From Streptomyces luomodiensis (GTDB lineage Bacteria; Actinomycetota; Actinomycetes; Streptomycetales; Streptomycetaceae): a stretch of 64,000 nt of DNA. Below are positions 51,438 through 60,202 of this stretch, piece after piece (position 1 is the stretch's first letter; every line of letters begins with the position of its first letter). Location of the stretch: the NCBI RefSeq assembly GCF_031679605.1, contig NZ_CP117522.1, forward strand, positions 6,448,001-6,512,000. Reading direction: 5' to 3'. Below the pieces are notes generated by a model, which saw only the letters and a list, made by a program, of their open reading frames with translations, did no database searches and was not told the origin of the DNA. The position numbers and the translations under genes are program-made.

Positions 51438-51658
51438 GATCGCCTCCGCCCTGGAGCTGTAAACCGCGTATACCGCTTCAACTGCCTTCCACCGTACCCA
51501 CTGAACGTGACCAACGGTTCACTAATCGTCAGCCGCCCGGAACGGCGTGACCGTGATCCAGGCTCCCCTTGGTCGGGCGGCACCCCGAAGTTCCGTACGC
51601 CCACACCGGGCTCGGGCATTCCTGTGCCCGGACCCGGCCGAACAGAGACGGAGACACG

Positions 51659-52408
51659 GTGACCACCATCGACACCACGGCCATCACGGTCCACCTGCCC
51701 GAGGCATTCGACCGGCGCTGGAGCCGCCTGCCCGGCATCCAGGTCGACGGCCGGCGCATCACGATCGACCCGGCCGAGTATTTCTTCCGCTTCGAGTCGA
51801 ACACGTGGCTCGTCGCCGACTGGGAGCTGGTCAAGTCCCAGCTCCTGGACGTGGACGAGACGACCGAGAGCGCGGTCGAGCAGCTCGCGCTCGACTTCAT
51901 CAAGCAGCACGGAGCGTCCACCTCCGACGCGACCCGCGTTCTGGCCACCGCGTACGAGGTGTACGCGTACCTCTTCCGCGACGAGCACCTGGCCGGCCTC
52001 GGCCTGCCGCAGATCACCGCAGACCACCTGCGGATGCTCCGCGAGGCCGGCACGCTGATGGCGCTCAACAAGGTCGAGCTGGACGGGCACATCTCCAACG
52101 TCGGACCGTGCTGGTTCTTCCCAGCCGCCACCTCGGTCGTCTTCGACCTGGACGACGAGATGGGCGGGGTGCTCGACGAGGTCTACCACGGTGGCTGGTT
52201 CAACGAGCACCGCCGGACCGAGTCCATCAAGGCCCACGCCGCGCTCGGCGGCCGGCTCGTGCACGGCTGCCAGTCCGTGCCGGACCAGTCCGGAGGCGTG
52301 GTCGCGCCCTACGGTGCCTCGATGGCGAACTTCCGCGACGACCTCGCCGCGTTCAAGGCGGGCTGGATCGAGCAGGTCTACGCCCACCGCGTGAACGCCG
52401 CCGCGTAA
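51659..52408 (+). CDS. protein of unknown function, first gene of accessory operon
   Basis: A 249-residue soluble protein. VHLPEAFDRRWSRLPGIQVD, then PAEYFFRFESNTWLVADWEL, an acidic middle, VGPCWFFPAATSVVFDLDDE, and a C-terminal FRDDLAAFKAGWIEQVYAHR. I do not recognise the family. GTG 51659 has ACGGAGACAC upstream. It is 78 bases ahead of the phosphotransferase-like gene on the same strand. Bases 51438-51658 hold the divergent promoters. Confidence 0.6.
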   Translation: MTTIDTTAITVHLPEAFDRRWSRLPGIQVDGRRITIDPAEYFFRFESNTWLVADWELVKSQLLDVDETTESAVEQLALDFIKQHGASTSDATRVLATAYEVYAYLFRDEHLAGLGLPQITADHLRMLREAGTLMALNKVELDGHISNVGPCWFFPAATSVVFDLDDEMGGVLDEVYHGGWFNEHRRTESIKAHAALGGRLVHGCQSVPDQSGGVVAPYGASMANFRDDLAAFKAGWIEQVYAHRVNAAA

Positions 52409-52485
52409 CCCCACCCGATCAGGCTCCGGGGCGGGTCGGCATCCCTCGCCCGCCCCGGACGCCACCACCCTCCCCCGGAGCTCCC

Positions 52486-53400
52486 GTGACGACGAACCCC
52501 AGCGCCGAACTCCTCGGCAACCTGCTCACCGCGACCGGTCAGACCACCACCGCCGTACGGGAGGAGGTACGCGTGTGGTCCATGTCCGGAGTCGAGCGCG
52601 TGACCTTCCCCGAAGGCTCTACGGCCATCTTCAAGTACGCCAAGAGGCCGTTCGACGGCGAGGACCAGGCCCTCCGCCTGGCCCACACCCTCGGCGTTCC
52701 CGTTCCCCAGGTCCACGCCTCGACCATCCTGGACGGCTGGCTCGGCATGCTCATGGAGGACCTCGGGCCGTCTGTCCGCGAGGCCGACGACCTCGACGGC
52801 GTCGCCGCGGCCGTGATCCTGCACGGCACCCGTACGGCTCCACCCTTGCCCGTCCTCGACCAGGACCGGCTGTGCAGGCTGCCGGCACGGGCGCTGGAGC
52901 ATCTCGAACGGCTGCGCAAGGCCGACCGGTGGCAGGACGCCGACGACGTCGAGGACGCGCTCGACCGGATCGCCCAGGCTGCCGAGGCCCGCTCAACGGG
53001 AGCGATGCTGGAACCGTTCGGCTGGGTGCACTCCGAGTTCCACCCCACCAGCCTCCACATCGGCGAGCGAGGCTGGCGGCTGCTGGACTTCGCCCGCGCC
53101 TTCACCGGCCCCGGCCTGCTCGACCTCGCCAGTTGGCACGGCACCATCGAGCCCCCGCACCCTGTGCGCCTGCGCGTCTTCCTGGAGCAGTACGTCACCG
53201 CCGGTGGCACCCCCGACGCCCTCGCCCGGCGTAGCGGGCTCAGCGCCGAGAACTGGGCCCTGGGCTGGCACCGCATGTGGGCCGTGGAGTGGTTCATGGA
53301 GCAGTCCATCCGCTGGATCAACGACCCGGCCACCGACCCCGCCTACATCAAGGCCGTCCGCCGCCACCTCACCGACGTCCTCCACCTCCTGGAGATCTGA
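52486..53400 (+). CDS. aminoglycoside-phosphotransferase-fold protein with altered catalytic loop
   Basis: A 304-residue APH-like protein. The N-lobe Lys50 lies in TAIFKYAK. The catalytic loop reads HSEFHPTSL, where the family has H-G-D-x-H-P-x-N: catalytic Asp is Glu184 and the metal Asn is Ser189. The second metal Asp201 is kept (LLDFARAF). GTG start with CCGGAGCTCCC. The stop is one base before the methyltransferase GTG, so they are coupled. It may be a weak kinase, a pseudokinase or a substrate-binding protein. Confidence 0.75.
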   Translation: MTTNPSAELLGNLLTATGQTTTAVREEVRVWSMSGVERVTFPEGSTAIFKYAKRPFDGEDQALRLAHTLGVPVPQVHASTILDGWLGMLMEDLGPSVREADDLDGVAAAVILHGTRTAPPLPVLDQDRLCRLPARALEHLERLRKADRWQDADDVEDALDRIAQAAEARSTGAMLEPFGWVHSEFHPTSLHIGERGWRLLDFARAFTGPGLLDLASWHGTIEPPHPVRLRVFLEQYVTAGGTPDALARRSGLSAENWALGWHRMWAVEWFMEQSIRWINDPATDPAYIKAVRRHLTDVLHLLEI

Positions 53401-53401
53401 C

Positions 53402-54094
53402 GTGCTCGCCCAGGCGTCCCCATGGCACGCCCACGCCCTCCAGCGCACCGCCGCCGGACTCGCCGAACCCCTCGCCGTACCTGCCCGGACCGAGTGGACC
53501 ACCCGACCCGGCCAAGGACCCGGAGCCGAGATCCTCGGCCCCGACCTGCGCGGGAAGCGACTCCTGGAACTCGGCTGCGGCCCCGGCCACAACGCCGCCC
53601 ACCTCGCCACCCGCCACGGGGCTCACGTCACCGGCGTCGACCTGGTCGGGCTGCAGGTCCGCCGCGCCCGCTCGCACTACGGACGGCTGAACAACCTCAC
53701 GTTCGTCGCCGACCACGCCCTGCACTACCTGCACACCTCCGACGAGCAGTTCGACGCGATCTACTCCGTCTTCGGCGCAGTAGGTCTCGTCGCCCCTGAG
53801 CTCCTGTTGCCGGCCATCGCCCAGAGCCTCACGCCCGGCCGGGTGCTCGCCTTCTCCATCCCTCACCCGCAGCGCGGCGGCCGAAGCCCATCCGGCGACG
53901 ACCGGCCCCAGCGCGACTACGTCACCCTCCCCGACCGCTCCCGGCTCCCCATCGCCCGCTGGGAGCTCTCCACGGACCGGTGGGAGAAGCACCTCAGCCG
54001 GGCGGGCTTCTGGCTCACCTCGGCCCAGGAGTTCCACGACCCCCCCATGGGCCACTGGCCCGCCACCCTGCTGATCCGCGCCCGCAAGCTCTGA
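53402..54094 (+). CDS. class I SAM-dependent methyltransferase
   Basis: A 230-residue methyltransferase with SAM motif I LLELGCGPGHNAAHLA, acidic motif II VTGVDLVGLQ, and YSVFGAVGLVAPELLL. The region after has FSIPHPQRGG. The GTG start follows the kinase TGA by one base. It is 26 bases ahead of the HAD-like gene. The substrate may be a small molecule or nucleotide; unknown. Confidence 0.85.
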   Translation: MLAQASPWHAHALQRTAAGLAEPLAVPARTEWTTRPGQGPGAEILGPDLRGKRLLELGCGPGHNAAHLATRHGAHVTGVDLVGLQVRRARSHYGRLNNLTFVADHALHYLHTSDEQFDAIYSVFGAVGLVAPELLLPAIAQSLTPGRVLAFSIPHPQRGGRSPSGDDRPQRDYVTLPDRSRLPIARWELSTDRWEKHLSRAGFWLTSAQEFHDPPMGHWPATLLIRARKL

Positions 54095-54120
54095 CCAGCC
54101 ATCCGACCTATGGAGGACCG

Positions 54121-54699
54121 ATGCGCCCGCCCTACCTGCTTCTCGACATCGACGGCGTCCTCATACCCTTCCCCAACGCGGACGGCTCGACCCCGGCTAC
54201 CCACGCCCGCCACGACGTCGTCCCCACCGGCCGGAGCGCCGACAACCCGGTCACCGTCTGGATCGACCCCGCCCACGGCCGCATGCTCATGGAAGTGATT
54301 CGTGCGGGTCTGGTCACCCCCGTCTGGTGCACCAGCTGGCGGCAGGACGCCGCCACCCTGATCGGACCGCTCCTCGGCCTCCCGCCCCTGCCGCACGTCG
54401 ACCTCCCGCGACCCCGGATCACCACCAGCCACCCCAACGGCTACCTGTGGAAACGCGACCACGTCGATGCCTGGCTGGCAGACGCCCCCGCCGTCTGGAT
54501 CGACGACGACTTCACCGGCCTCGACCACGCCTGGGCGGCGGAGCGCACCACCCGTGGCACAGCGACCCTCCTGATCCAGCCTGAGCCCCGTGTCGGGCTG
54601 CAGGCTGAACACCTGGCCGAGGTCCGGGCGTGGGTCAGGCGGTTGCTCGCTGTGCGGACTGCTGCACTCGCTGTTCCGAGCGAAACCGAAGCAGCCTGA
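54121..54699 (+). CDS. HAD-like hydrolase
   Basis: A 192-residue HAD-fold protein. The nucleophile motif is LLLDIDGVLIPF (Asp9 and Asp11), motif II is VWCTSWRQDA (Thr/Ser), and the final acidic motif is AVWIDDDFTGLD. This places it with phosphatases acting on small substrates. GGAGG is four bases before the ATG. Last gene of the 51659 operon. A broken partial copy lies at 48704-48975. Confidence 0.8.
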   Translation: MRPPYLLLDIDGVLIPFPNADGSTPATHARHDVVPTGRSADNPVTVWIDPAHGRMLMEVIRAGLVTPVWCTSWRQDAATLIGPLLGLPPLPHVDLPRPRITTSHPNGYLWKRDHVDAWLADAPAVWIDDDFTGLDHAWAAERTTRGTATLLIQPEPRVGLQAEHLAEVRAWVRRLLAVRTAALAVPSETEAA

Positions 54700-54723
54700 C
54701 ACGAACCGGGGCCGTCCCCGAAG

Positions 54724-54795
54724 CAGACCGCACCCGGTCCGTCGTGGACGCCGTGCTGGGCGGCCTGCGGACCGGGTGCGGGCAGGGAGACGCTG
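54724..54795. repeat. 72-base hairpin element, right copy
   Basis: Perfect 12-base arms GCACCCGGTCCG (54730-54741) and CGGACCGGGTGC (54768-54779) with a nested inner hairpin. It starts 25 bases after the HAD-like stop and may end that operon. Confidence 0.85.
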
Positions 54796-54820
54796 TAAGT
54801 AAACGAACTACAGGTCAGAG

Positions 54821-54841
54821 GGCCTGATGCGAGATCAGGCC
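54821..54841 (-). terminator. hairpin across the sodN stop codon
   Basis: GGCCTGAT-5 bases-ATCAGGCC. On the minus strand the left arm contains the final Ala codon and TGA of sodN. Confidence 0.6.
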
Positions 54842-55230
54842 TTCTTGGTCTCCCAGAAGATCTTGTCGATCTGGGCGATGTAGTCCAGCGCCTTCTGCCC
54901 CGTGGCCGGGTCGGTCGAGCCCTTGGCCGCGCTCAGGGCCTTGAGGGTGTCGTTGACCAGCTGGTGCAGCTCCGGGTACTTCTCGAAGTGCGGGGGCTTG
55001 AAGTAGTCGCTCCAGAGCACCGAGATGTGGTGCTTGGCGAGCTCCGCGCGCTCCTCCTTGATGGTGGTGGCGCGGGCGCGGAAGTGCGGGTCCTCGTTGG
55101 CCTGGTACTTCTCCTGGATGGCCTTGACGGACTCGGCTTCGATACGGGCCTGGGCCGGGTCGTACACACCGCAGGGCAGGTCGCAGTGCGCACTGACCTG
55201 AACCTTCGGGGCGAACAGGCGGGAGAGCAT
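54835..55230 (-). CDS. sodN: nickel superoxide dismutase
   Basis: A 131-residue Ni-SOD precursor. A 14-residue propeptide MLSRLFAPKVQVSA is removed so that His15 becomes residue 1 of the nickel hook HCDLPCGVY, with Cys16 and Cys20 as thiolate ligands. The rest is the four-helix bundle (EKYQANEDPHFRARATTIKE, HISVLWSDYFKPPHFEKYP). Disproportionates superoxide in the cytoplasm. Divergent from its protease sodX. In S. coelicolor expression requires nickel, partly through a small RNA from sodF. Confidence 0.98.
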   Translation of the reverse strand: MLSRLFAPKVQVSAHCDLPCGVYDPAQARIEAESVKAIQEKYQANEDPHFRARATTIKEERAELAKHHISVLWSDYFKPPHFEKYPELHQLVNDTLKALSAAKGSTDPATGQKALDYIAQIDKIFWETKKA

Positions 55231-55389
55231 AGAGCTGTCCTTCCATTCGTGATCGTCTTCTCAGGTGCGACATTACTCCGTGGGGGAAGCCTTTTCTCGG
55301 GTGCCCCGGGGGGCTTAGGTCAAAAGTCCGGTGTCAGGCTGGGACGCCTGGGATCGTGGTGGGTGCGGGTGAGGACCGGAGGTGCCGTG

Positions 55390-55884
55390 ATGCGGGAGCA
55401 GCTGGGCGATCGCGGGCAGGAGCGTGACCGTGACCAGCGCGGACTGCTGCGGATCGGGCTGGCGGAGGTGTACAACCCCTCCATGCAGCCGACGCTGTAC
55501 CCCGGCGACCAGCTGGTGGTGCGCTACGGGGCGCCCGTGCGGCCGGGGGATGTGGTGGTGCTGCGCCATCCGTTCCGGCAGGACCTGCTGATCGTCAAGC
55601 GCGTCGTGGAGCGACGCGAGGGCGGCTGGTGGGTTGAGGGCGACAATCCGTATGTGAAGAACGACAGCCGGGAGTTCGGCGTCGTGCCGGACGAACTGGT
55701 GGTCGCCCGCGCCTGGGTTCGGCTGCGGCCGCGGCCGGGTGCGGGGCGCGGCGGTCAGCGGTCGGTGGCCGGGCTGGTCTCCTGGGTGGTGTCCGCCGTA
55801 CGGCCGGTGCGCTCGCGGTCCTGGCGCCGGCCGCGCTCGGCGTCGGCCGTCCGCTCGGCGTCCAGGCGTTTGCGCGCACGGTAG
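55390..55884 (+). CDS. sodX: SodX, nickel-SOD maturation protease
   Basis: A 164-residue S26-type signal-peptidase-like protease that removes the SodN propeptide. Catalytic Ser31 is in YNPSMQPTLYPGD and Lys70 in LLIVKRVVERREGGW; NPYVKNDSREFG is the third box. There is no membrane anchor. The last 45 residues are Arg/Ser-rich and lie opposite the end of the CGNR gene (130-base antisense overlap), so the natural reading may be extended at its 3' end. ATG 55390. Confidence 0.9.
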   Translation: MREQLGDRGQERDRDQRGLLRIGLAEVYNPSMQPTLYPGDQLVVRYGAPVRPGDVVVLRHPFRQDLLIVKRVVERREGGWWVEGDNPYVKNDSREFGVVPDELVVARAWVRLRPRPGAGRGGQRSVAGLVSWVVSAVRPVRSRSWRRPRSASAVRSASRRLRAR

Positions 55885-56417
55885 GCGGCGACGTTGGCGC
55901 GGGTCGCGCAGCGGTCGGAGCAGTAGCGCCGGGATCGATTTGTCGATGTGTCGAGATAGGCGTTGCGACAGGGTGACGCCTCGCAGATGCCCAGCCGGTC
56001 GGCGCCCAGTTCGGTGAGGTGGAAGGCCAGCCCCATGGAGGCGGTGGCGGCGTATCCGGCGCCCGCGTTGGCGGCGTAGTCCGCGATGTGCATATGCCAC
56101 TTGGGGCGGCCGTCCTCGTCGCGGATCTCATGGCCGGAGATCTGCGGGCTCACCGGGAACTCGATGAGCAGCGCGTTCAGCAGATCCACCGCCAGCACCT
56201 CGTCGCCCTCCGCCGCCGCCTCGAAGACGGCGCGCAGCCGGGCCCGGACCGACCTCAGCCGGGTGACATCGGCGTCCGTCGCCCGCCGGGCCGCCTGCTG
56301 GCTCTCGCCGAAGAGTGCCCGTACGGCCTCCACCGAGGTCAGGGTGTCCGTGCCGCGGCTGGGCTCTTCGCTGTTGACCAGGCGCACGGCGAGATCCGAG
56401 TAATAAGCCAGTTCCAC
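55755..56417 (-). CDS. ABATE/CGNR zinc-finger regulator
   Basis: A 220-residue protein. The N-terminal ABATE domain (LAVRLVNSEEPSRG, then LRSVRARLRAVFEAAAEGDE) is followed by the CGNR zinc finger, here CEASPCRNAYLDTSTNRSRR with YCSDRCATRANVAAYRARKR; the first motif is C-x4-C-R-N rather than CGNR. Thought to be stress-related transcription factors. GTG start with AAGGA upstream. Its 3' end overlaps sodX. Confidence 0.85.
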   Translation of the reverse strand: MELAYYSDLAVRLVNSEEPSRGTDTLTSVEAVRALFGESQQAARRATDADVTRLRSVRARLRAVFEAAAEGDEVLAVDLLNALLIEFPVSPQISGHEIRDEDGRPKWHMHIADYAANAGAGYAATASMGLAFHLTELGADRLGICEASPCRNAYLDTSTNRSRRYCSDRCATRANVAAYRARKRLDAERTADAERGRRQDRERTGRTADTTQETSPATDR

Positions 56418-56535
56418 TTGTGGTCCTTACGACGGGCGGTCTAGAGTCGGCGACAGGCGGGTAATGGGTGTTCTGCTTACGAGGGTATTACGGGCAGGAT
56501 CGCCGCAGATGACGACGCATGGCATGGAGGGCGCG

Positions 56536-57312
56536 ATGACGGACACCGTCGCCGTAGCGGACTGGCAGGCGTGGCAGCGGAGCTGGGACCGGCAGCAGGA
56601 GTGGTACCTCCCCGATCGTGAGGAGCGGTTCCGGGTGATGCTCGACGCGGTCGAGGCCGTCGTCGGTCCGGAGCCGAGGATTCTCGACCTGGCATGTGGC
56701 ACGGGCAGTATCTCGGACCGGGCGCTGCGCCGGTTCCCGGGCGCCACCACCACCGGCATCGACCTCGACCCCGCGCTGCTGACGATCGCCCGCGGCCACT
56801 TCGCGGCCGAGCCGCGCGCCGAGTTCGTCACCGCCGATCTGCGCGACCCCGGATGGACCGAGCGGCTGCCGCACCGTGCGTACGACGCGGTGCTCACCGC
56901 CACCGCGCTGCACTGGCTGCGCTCCGAGGAGCTGCGGGTGCTGTACGGGCAGGTGGCGGGGGTCGTACGGGAGGGCGGGGTGTTCCTCAACGCCGACCAC
57001 ATGCCCGATCCGGCCACCCCCCGGCTCAACGCCGCCGACCACGCGTACCAGGAGGCGCGGCGGGTCCGGGCCAAGGCCGAGGGCGCCCAGGACTGGGCGG
57101 ACTGGTGGCAGACCGCCGCGCGGGACGAGGCGCTGGCGGAGCCGGTCGCCGAGCGCTTCACGATCTTCGGCAACCCGGCGAACGGCGACCACGCGGACGG
57201 GGAGACGCAGCCCGTCGCCTGGCATGTGGACGCGTTGCGCGCGGCGGGCTTCGGGGAGGCGCGGGCCGTCTGGTGCTCGCCCTCGGACTCGATGGTGCTC
57301 GGGCTGAAGTGA
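56536..57312 (+). CDS. class I SAM-dependent methyltransferase
   Basis: A 258-residue methyltransferase: SAM motif ILDLACGTGSISDRALRRF, acidic strand TGIDLDPALL, VTADLRDPGW, and TATALHWLRSEELRVLY. The C-terminal half has Trp-rich DWADWWQTAARDEAL. ATG 56536 has GGAGGG six bases upstream. Divergent from the CGNR gene. Substrate unknown. Confidence 0.85.
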   Translation: MTDTVAVADWQAWQRSWDRQQEWYLPDREERFRVMLDAVEAVVGPEPRILDLACGTGSISDRALRRFPGATTTGIDLDPALLTIARGHFAAEPRAEFVTADLRDPGWTERLPHRAYDAVLTATALHWLRSEELRVLYGQVAGVVREGGVFLNADHMPDPATPRLNAADHAYQEARRVRAKAEGAQDWADWWQTAARDEALAEPVAERFTIFGNPANGDHADGETQPVAWHVDALRAAGFGEARAVWCSPSDSMVLGLK

Positions 57313-57363
57313 TCCGAGGCGGCCCCCTGACCGGCGGCTGACCGGCGGCGGGGAAAACCGCGC

Positions 57364-57397
57364 GAGGGCGGTACGGGCACCTGCCCGCACCGCCCTC
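57364..57397. terminator. bidirectional hairpin terminator
   Basis: GAGGGCGGTACGGGCA and TGCCCGCACCGCCCTC pair with one mismatch over 16 bases, between the convergent methyltransferase and ABC transporter genes. Confidence 0.8.
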
Positions 57398-57505
57398 GGG
57401 GTTCGTACCGCTCTCCGGGTCCGCCACGCTCTCGGGGTCCGTCACGCCCTCGGGTCCGTCACGGCGTTCGCGGCGGCTGGAGCGCTTCGCGGCGGCTGGA
57501 GCAGG

Positions 57506-58267
57506 CTAGAGCACCTTGGAGAGGAACGACTTCGTCCGCTCGTGCCGCGGGTTGGTCAGCACCTCCCGGGGGTGCCCGGACTCCACGACCACCCCGTCGT
57601 CCATGAAGACGACCGAGTCCCCGACCTCGCGGGCGAAGCCCATCTCATGCGTCACGACGATCATCGTCATGCCGTCCTCCGCGAGCCCGCGCATCACATC
57701 GAGCACATCGCCGACCAGCTCCGGGTCGAGTGCCGAGGTGGGCTCGTCGAAGAGCATCAGCTTGGGCTCCATCGCCAGCGCCCGCGCGATCGCGACCCGC
57801 TGCTGCTGGCCGCCGGACAGCTGGGAGGGGTAGTTGCCCGCCTTGTCGGCGAGGCCCACCCGGTCCAGCAGCTTACTCGCGCGCTCCCGGGCGACCGCCT
57901 TGGCCTCGCCCTTGACCTGGACCGGCGCCTCGATCACGTTCTCCAGCGCGGTCATGTGCGGGAAGAGGTTGAAGCGCTGGAAGACCATGCCGATGTCGCG
58001 TCGCTTCGCGGCGACCTCGCGGTCCTTGAGCTCGTAGAGCTTGTCGCCCTTCTGGCGGTAGCCGACCAGGTCGCCGTCCACGTACAGCCGCCCGGAGTTG
58101 ATCTTCTCCAGGTGGTTGATACAGCGCAGGAAGGTGGACTTCCCGGAGCCGGACGGGCCGATCAGACAGAACACCTCACGCGGGGCGACCTCGAGGTCGA
58201 TGCCCTTGAGGACCTGCACCGCGCCGAAGGACTTGTGCACGCCTTCGGCCTTCACCATGGCGGTCAT
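57506..58267 (-). CDS. polar amino-acid ABC transporter ATPase
   Basis: A 253-residue ATPase of the GlnQ/GluA group: Walker [11 protein letters not shown]-loop [17 protein letters not shown], signature [15 protein letters not shown], Walker [15 protein letters not shown], and H-loop [12 protein letters not shown]. Its ATG overlaps the permease TGA (ATGA). Last gene of the leftward binding protein-permease-ATPase operon. Confidence 0.95.
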   Translation of the reverse strand: MTAMVKAEGVHKSFGAVQVLKGIDLEVAPREVFCLIGPSGSGKSTFLRCINHLEKINSGRLYVDGDLVGYRQKGDKLYELKDREVAAKRRDIGMVFQRFNLFPHMTALENVIEAPVQVKGEAKAVARERASKLLDRVGLADKAGNYPSQLSGGQQQRVAIARALAMEPKLMLFDEPTSALDPELVGDVLDVMRGLAEDGMTMIVVTHEMGFAREVGDSVVFMDDGVVVESGHPREVLTNPRHERTKSFLSKVL

Positions 58268-59202
58268 GCGCTGACCCCTCCCCGGCGGTTGGAGAACGAG
58301 AGCAGATTGGCGCGGACGCGCTGGAACGGGGTGGCGGGCAGGTTCCGGCTGGAGCCACGCGCGTAGTACCGCTCCAGGTAGTACTGGCCCACGCTCAGCA
58401 CGGAGGTGAGGATCAGATACCAGGCGGCGGCGAGGAAGAGCATCTCCGCCGTGGCGCCGGAGTTCTGGCCGACCTCGGAGGTGGCCTGGAGCAGGTCCCA
58501 GTACTGCACCGCGATCACCAGCGAGGTGGTCTTGAGCATGTTGATGAACTCGTTGCCGGTGGGCGGCACGATGACCCGCATCGCCTGCGGCAGCACCACC
58601 CGGCGCAGCGTCTTGGCGTGGCTCATGCCCAGCGCGTGGGCGGCCTCGGTCTGGCCCTCGTCGACGGACTGGATGCCGGCCCGGCAGATCTCGGCCATGT
58701 ACGCGGCCTCGTTCAGCCCCAGGCCCAGTAGGGCGGCCAGGAACGGGGTCATGAAGTCCGACCACTCGTCCTTGTAGATCGGCATGATGTCGATGTAGTC
58801 GAACACCAGGCCGAGGTTGAACCAGACCAGCAGCTGCACATAGACCGGGGTGCCGCGGAAGAACCAGATGTAGCCCCAGGCGATGGAGGCGGTCACCGGG
58901 TTCTTCGACAGCCGCATCACCGCGAGGACAACGCCGAGGGCCACGCCGAGCACCATCGAGAGGATGGTGATCCAGACGGTGTTGCGGACGCCCTTGAGGA
59001 TCTCGCCGTCGAAGAAGTAGTCCGGAATGGCGCCCCAGTTGACGTCGCCCCGGGCGAAGGCGGAGACGAGCAGGACGAGCAGGGCGATGGCGATGACCGC
59101 GGCGACCCAGCGGCCGTAGTGCCGCACCGGGATGGCCTTGATCTTCTCTGCCGCCGGGGGCGGGGCGTCGACCGGACCGGTCTTTTCGATCTCAGTAGTC
59201 AC
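58264..59202 (-). CDS. polar amino-acid ABC transporter permease
   Basis: A 312-residue HisM/GlnP-type permease. Five or six helices; the EAA loop is [20 protein letters not shown], and [13 protein letters not shown] and [20 protein letters not shown] are typical. An N-terminal cytoplasmic extension of 30 residues contains [11 protein letters not shown]. The system has only one permease, so it should act as a homodimer. 46 bases follow the binding protein gene. Confidence 0.92.
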   Translation of the reverse strand: MTTEIEKTGPVDAPPPAAEKIKAIPVRHYGRWVAAVIAIALLVLLVSAFARGDVNWGAIPDYFFDGEILKGVRNTVWITILSMVLGVALGVVLAVMRLSKNPVTASIAWGYIWFFRGTPVYVQLLVWFNLGLVFDYIDIMPIYKDEWSDFMTPFLAALLGLGLNEAAYMAEICRAGIQSVDEGQTEAAHALGMSHAKTLRRVVLPQAMRVIVPPTGNEFINMLKTTSLVIAVQYWDLLQATSEVGQNSGATAEMLFLAAAWYLILTSVLSVGQYYLERYYARGSSRNLPATPFQRVRANLLSFSNRRGGVSA

Positions 59203-59248
59203 GGATGGTGCCTTTCAGCGCGAGCGCGCGGACGGAGGGAGGGCCGGA

Positions 59249-60202
59249 TCACTTGCCGCCGTTGATGATGGCCTTGGTGACCGCGCCGTCCTGGACGCCC
59301 CACTTCGCGATGATCTTGTCGTACTCGCCGTTCGCGATGATCAGGGCGAGTGCCTGCTTGAGGGCGTCGCGCAGCTGGGTGTTCTTCTTGGCGACGGCGA
59401 TACCGTACGGGGCCGCCTCCACCTGCTCGCCCACGAGCTGGAAGTCCTTGCCCCCGCCGGAGGTCTTCACCGCGTACGCGGCGACCGGGAAGTCGCTGGA
59501 GCCGGCGACGGCGCCACCGCCACGCAGCCGGGTCTGGGCCTCGGTGTCATTGCCGAACGCCTCGACCGAGATCTTGCCCTTCTTCTTCTGCACGCACTTC
59601 TTCGACTCGGCCTTGGCCAGGTCGTGGGAGACGGTGCCGCGCTGCACGACGATCTTCTTGCCGCACAGGTCGTCCCAGGTCTCGATGCCCTTGGTGTCGC
59701 CCTTCTTGGTGTAGATCGAGACACCCGCGGTGAAGTAGTCGACGAAGTCGACGCCCTCGCCCGCCTTCTTGCCGGTGTCCGGGTCCACGCCCTCCTGGCG
59801 GCCCTTGTTGTCGGTCATGGCCGACATGGCGATGTCGTAGCGCTTGGAGCGCAGGCCCGAGAGCAGGGTGTCGAAGGTGCCGTTGTTGAACTCGAACTTC
59901 ACCCCGAGCACCTTGCCGAGCGCGTCGGCGAGGTCCGGGTCGATGCCTATGACCTTGCCGTCCTTCTTGAACTCGACCGGCGGGTAGTTGATGTCCGAGC
60001 CCACCTTGATCACGCCGGCGCTCTGGATCTCCTGGGGGAGCAGATTGAAGAGCGGGGCCGTGTTGGTCCTGGTGCCGCCGGTGGCCTTGTCGGTCTGGTC
60101 GCCGCAGCCCGTCAGCAGCAAGGCTCCCGCCACCGCTATCGCGCCGACGGGGGCCATCCGGGACTTCGTGGTGGCTCCACGGCGCGTGAAGCTGGCGGTC
60201 AT
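59249..60202 (-). CDS. amino-acid-binding lipoprotein
   Basis: A 317-residue SBP_bac_3 protein. Signal with lipobox LLLTGC, Cys33 lipidated. The domain starts IKVGSDINYPPVEFKKDGKV, with GIDPDLADALG, and the Arg for the substrate carboxylate probably in RSKRYDIAMSAMTD. GGAGGAAC six bases before the ATG. First gene of the operon; likely glutamate/glutamine or another polar amino acid. Confidence 0.92.
   Translation of the reverse strand: MTASFTRRGATTKSRMAPVGAIAVAGALLLTGCGDQTDKATGGTRTNTAPLFNLLPQEIQSAGVIKVGSDINYPPVEFKKDGKVIGIDPDLADALGKVLGVKFEFNNGTFDTLLSGLRSKRYDIAMSAMTDNKGRQEGVDPDTGKKAGEGVDFVDYFTAGVSIYTKKGDTKGIETWDDLCGKKIVVQRGTVSHDLAKAESKKCVQKKKGKISVEAFGNDTEAQTRLRGGGAVAGSSDFPVAAYAVKTSGGGKDFQLVGEQVEAAPYGIAVAKKNTQLRDALKQALALIIANGEYDKIIAKWGVQDGAVTKAIINGGK

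Noticed and set aside
48273..54800. Duplicate HAD segments considered as a diversity-generating retroelement (template and variable repeat)
   Set aside because: No reverse transcriptase gene, and the differences between copies are not concentrated at adenines.
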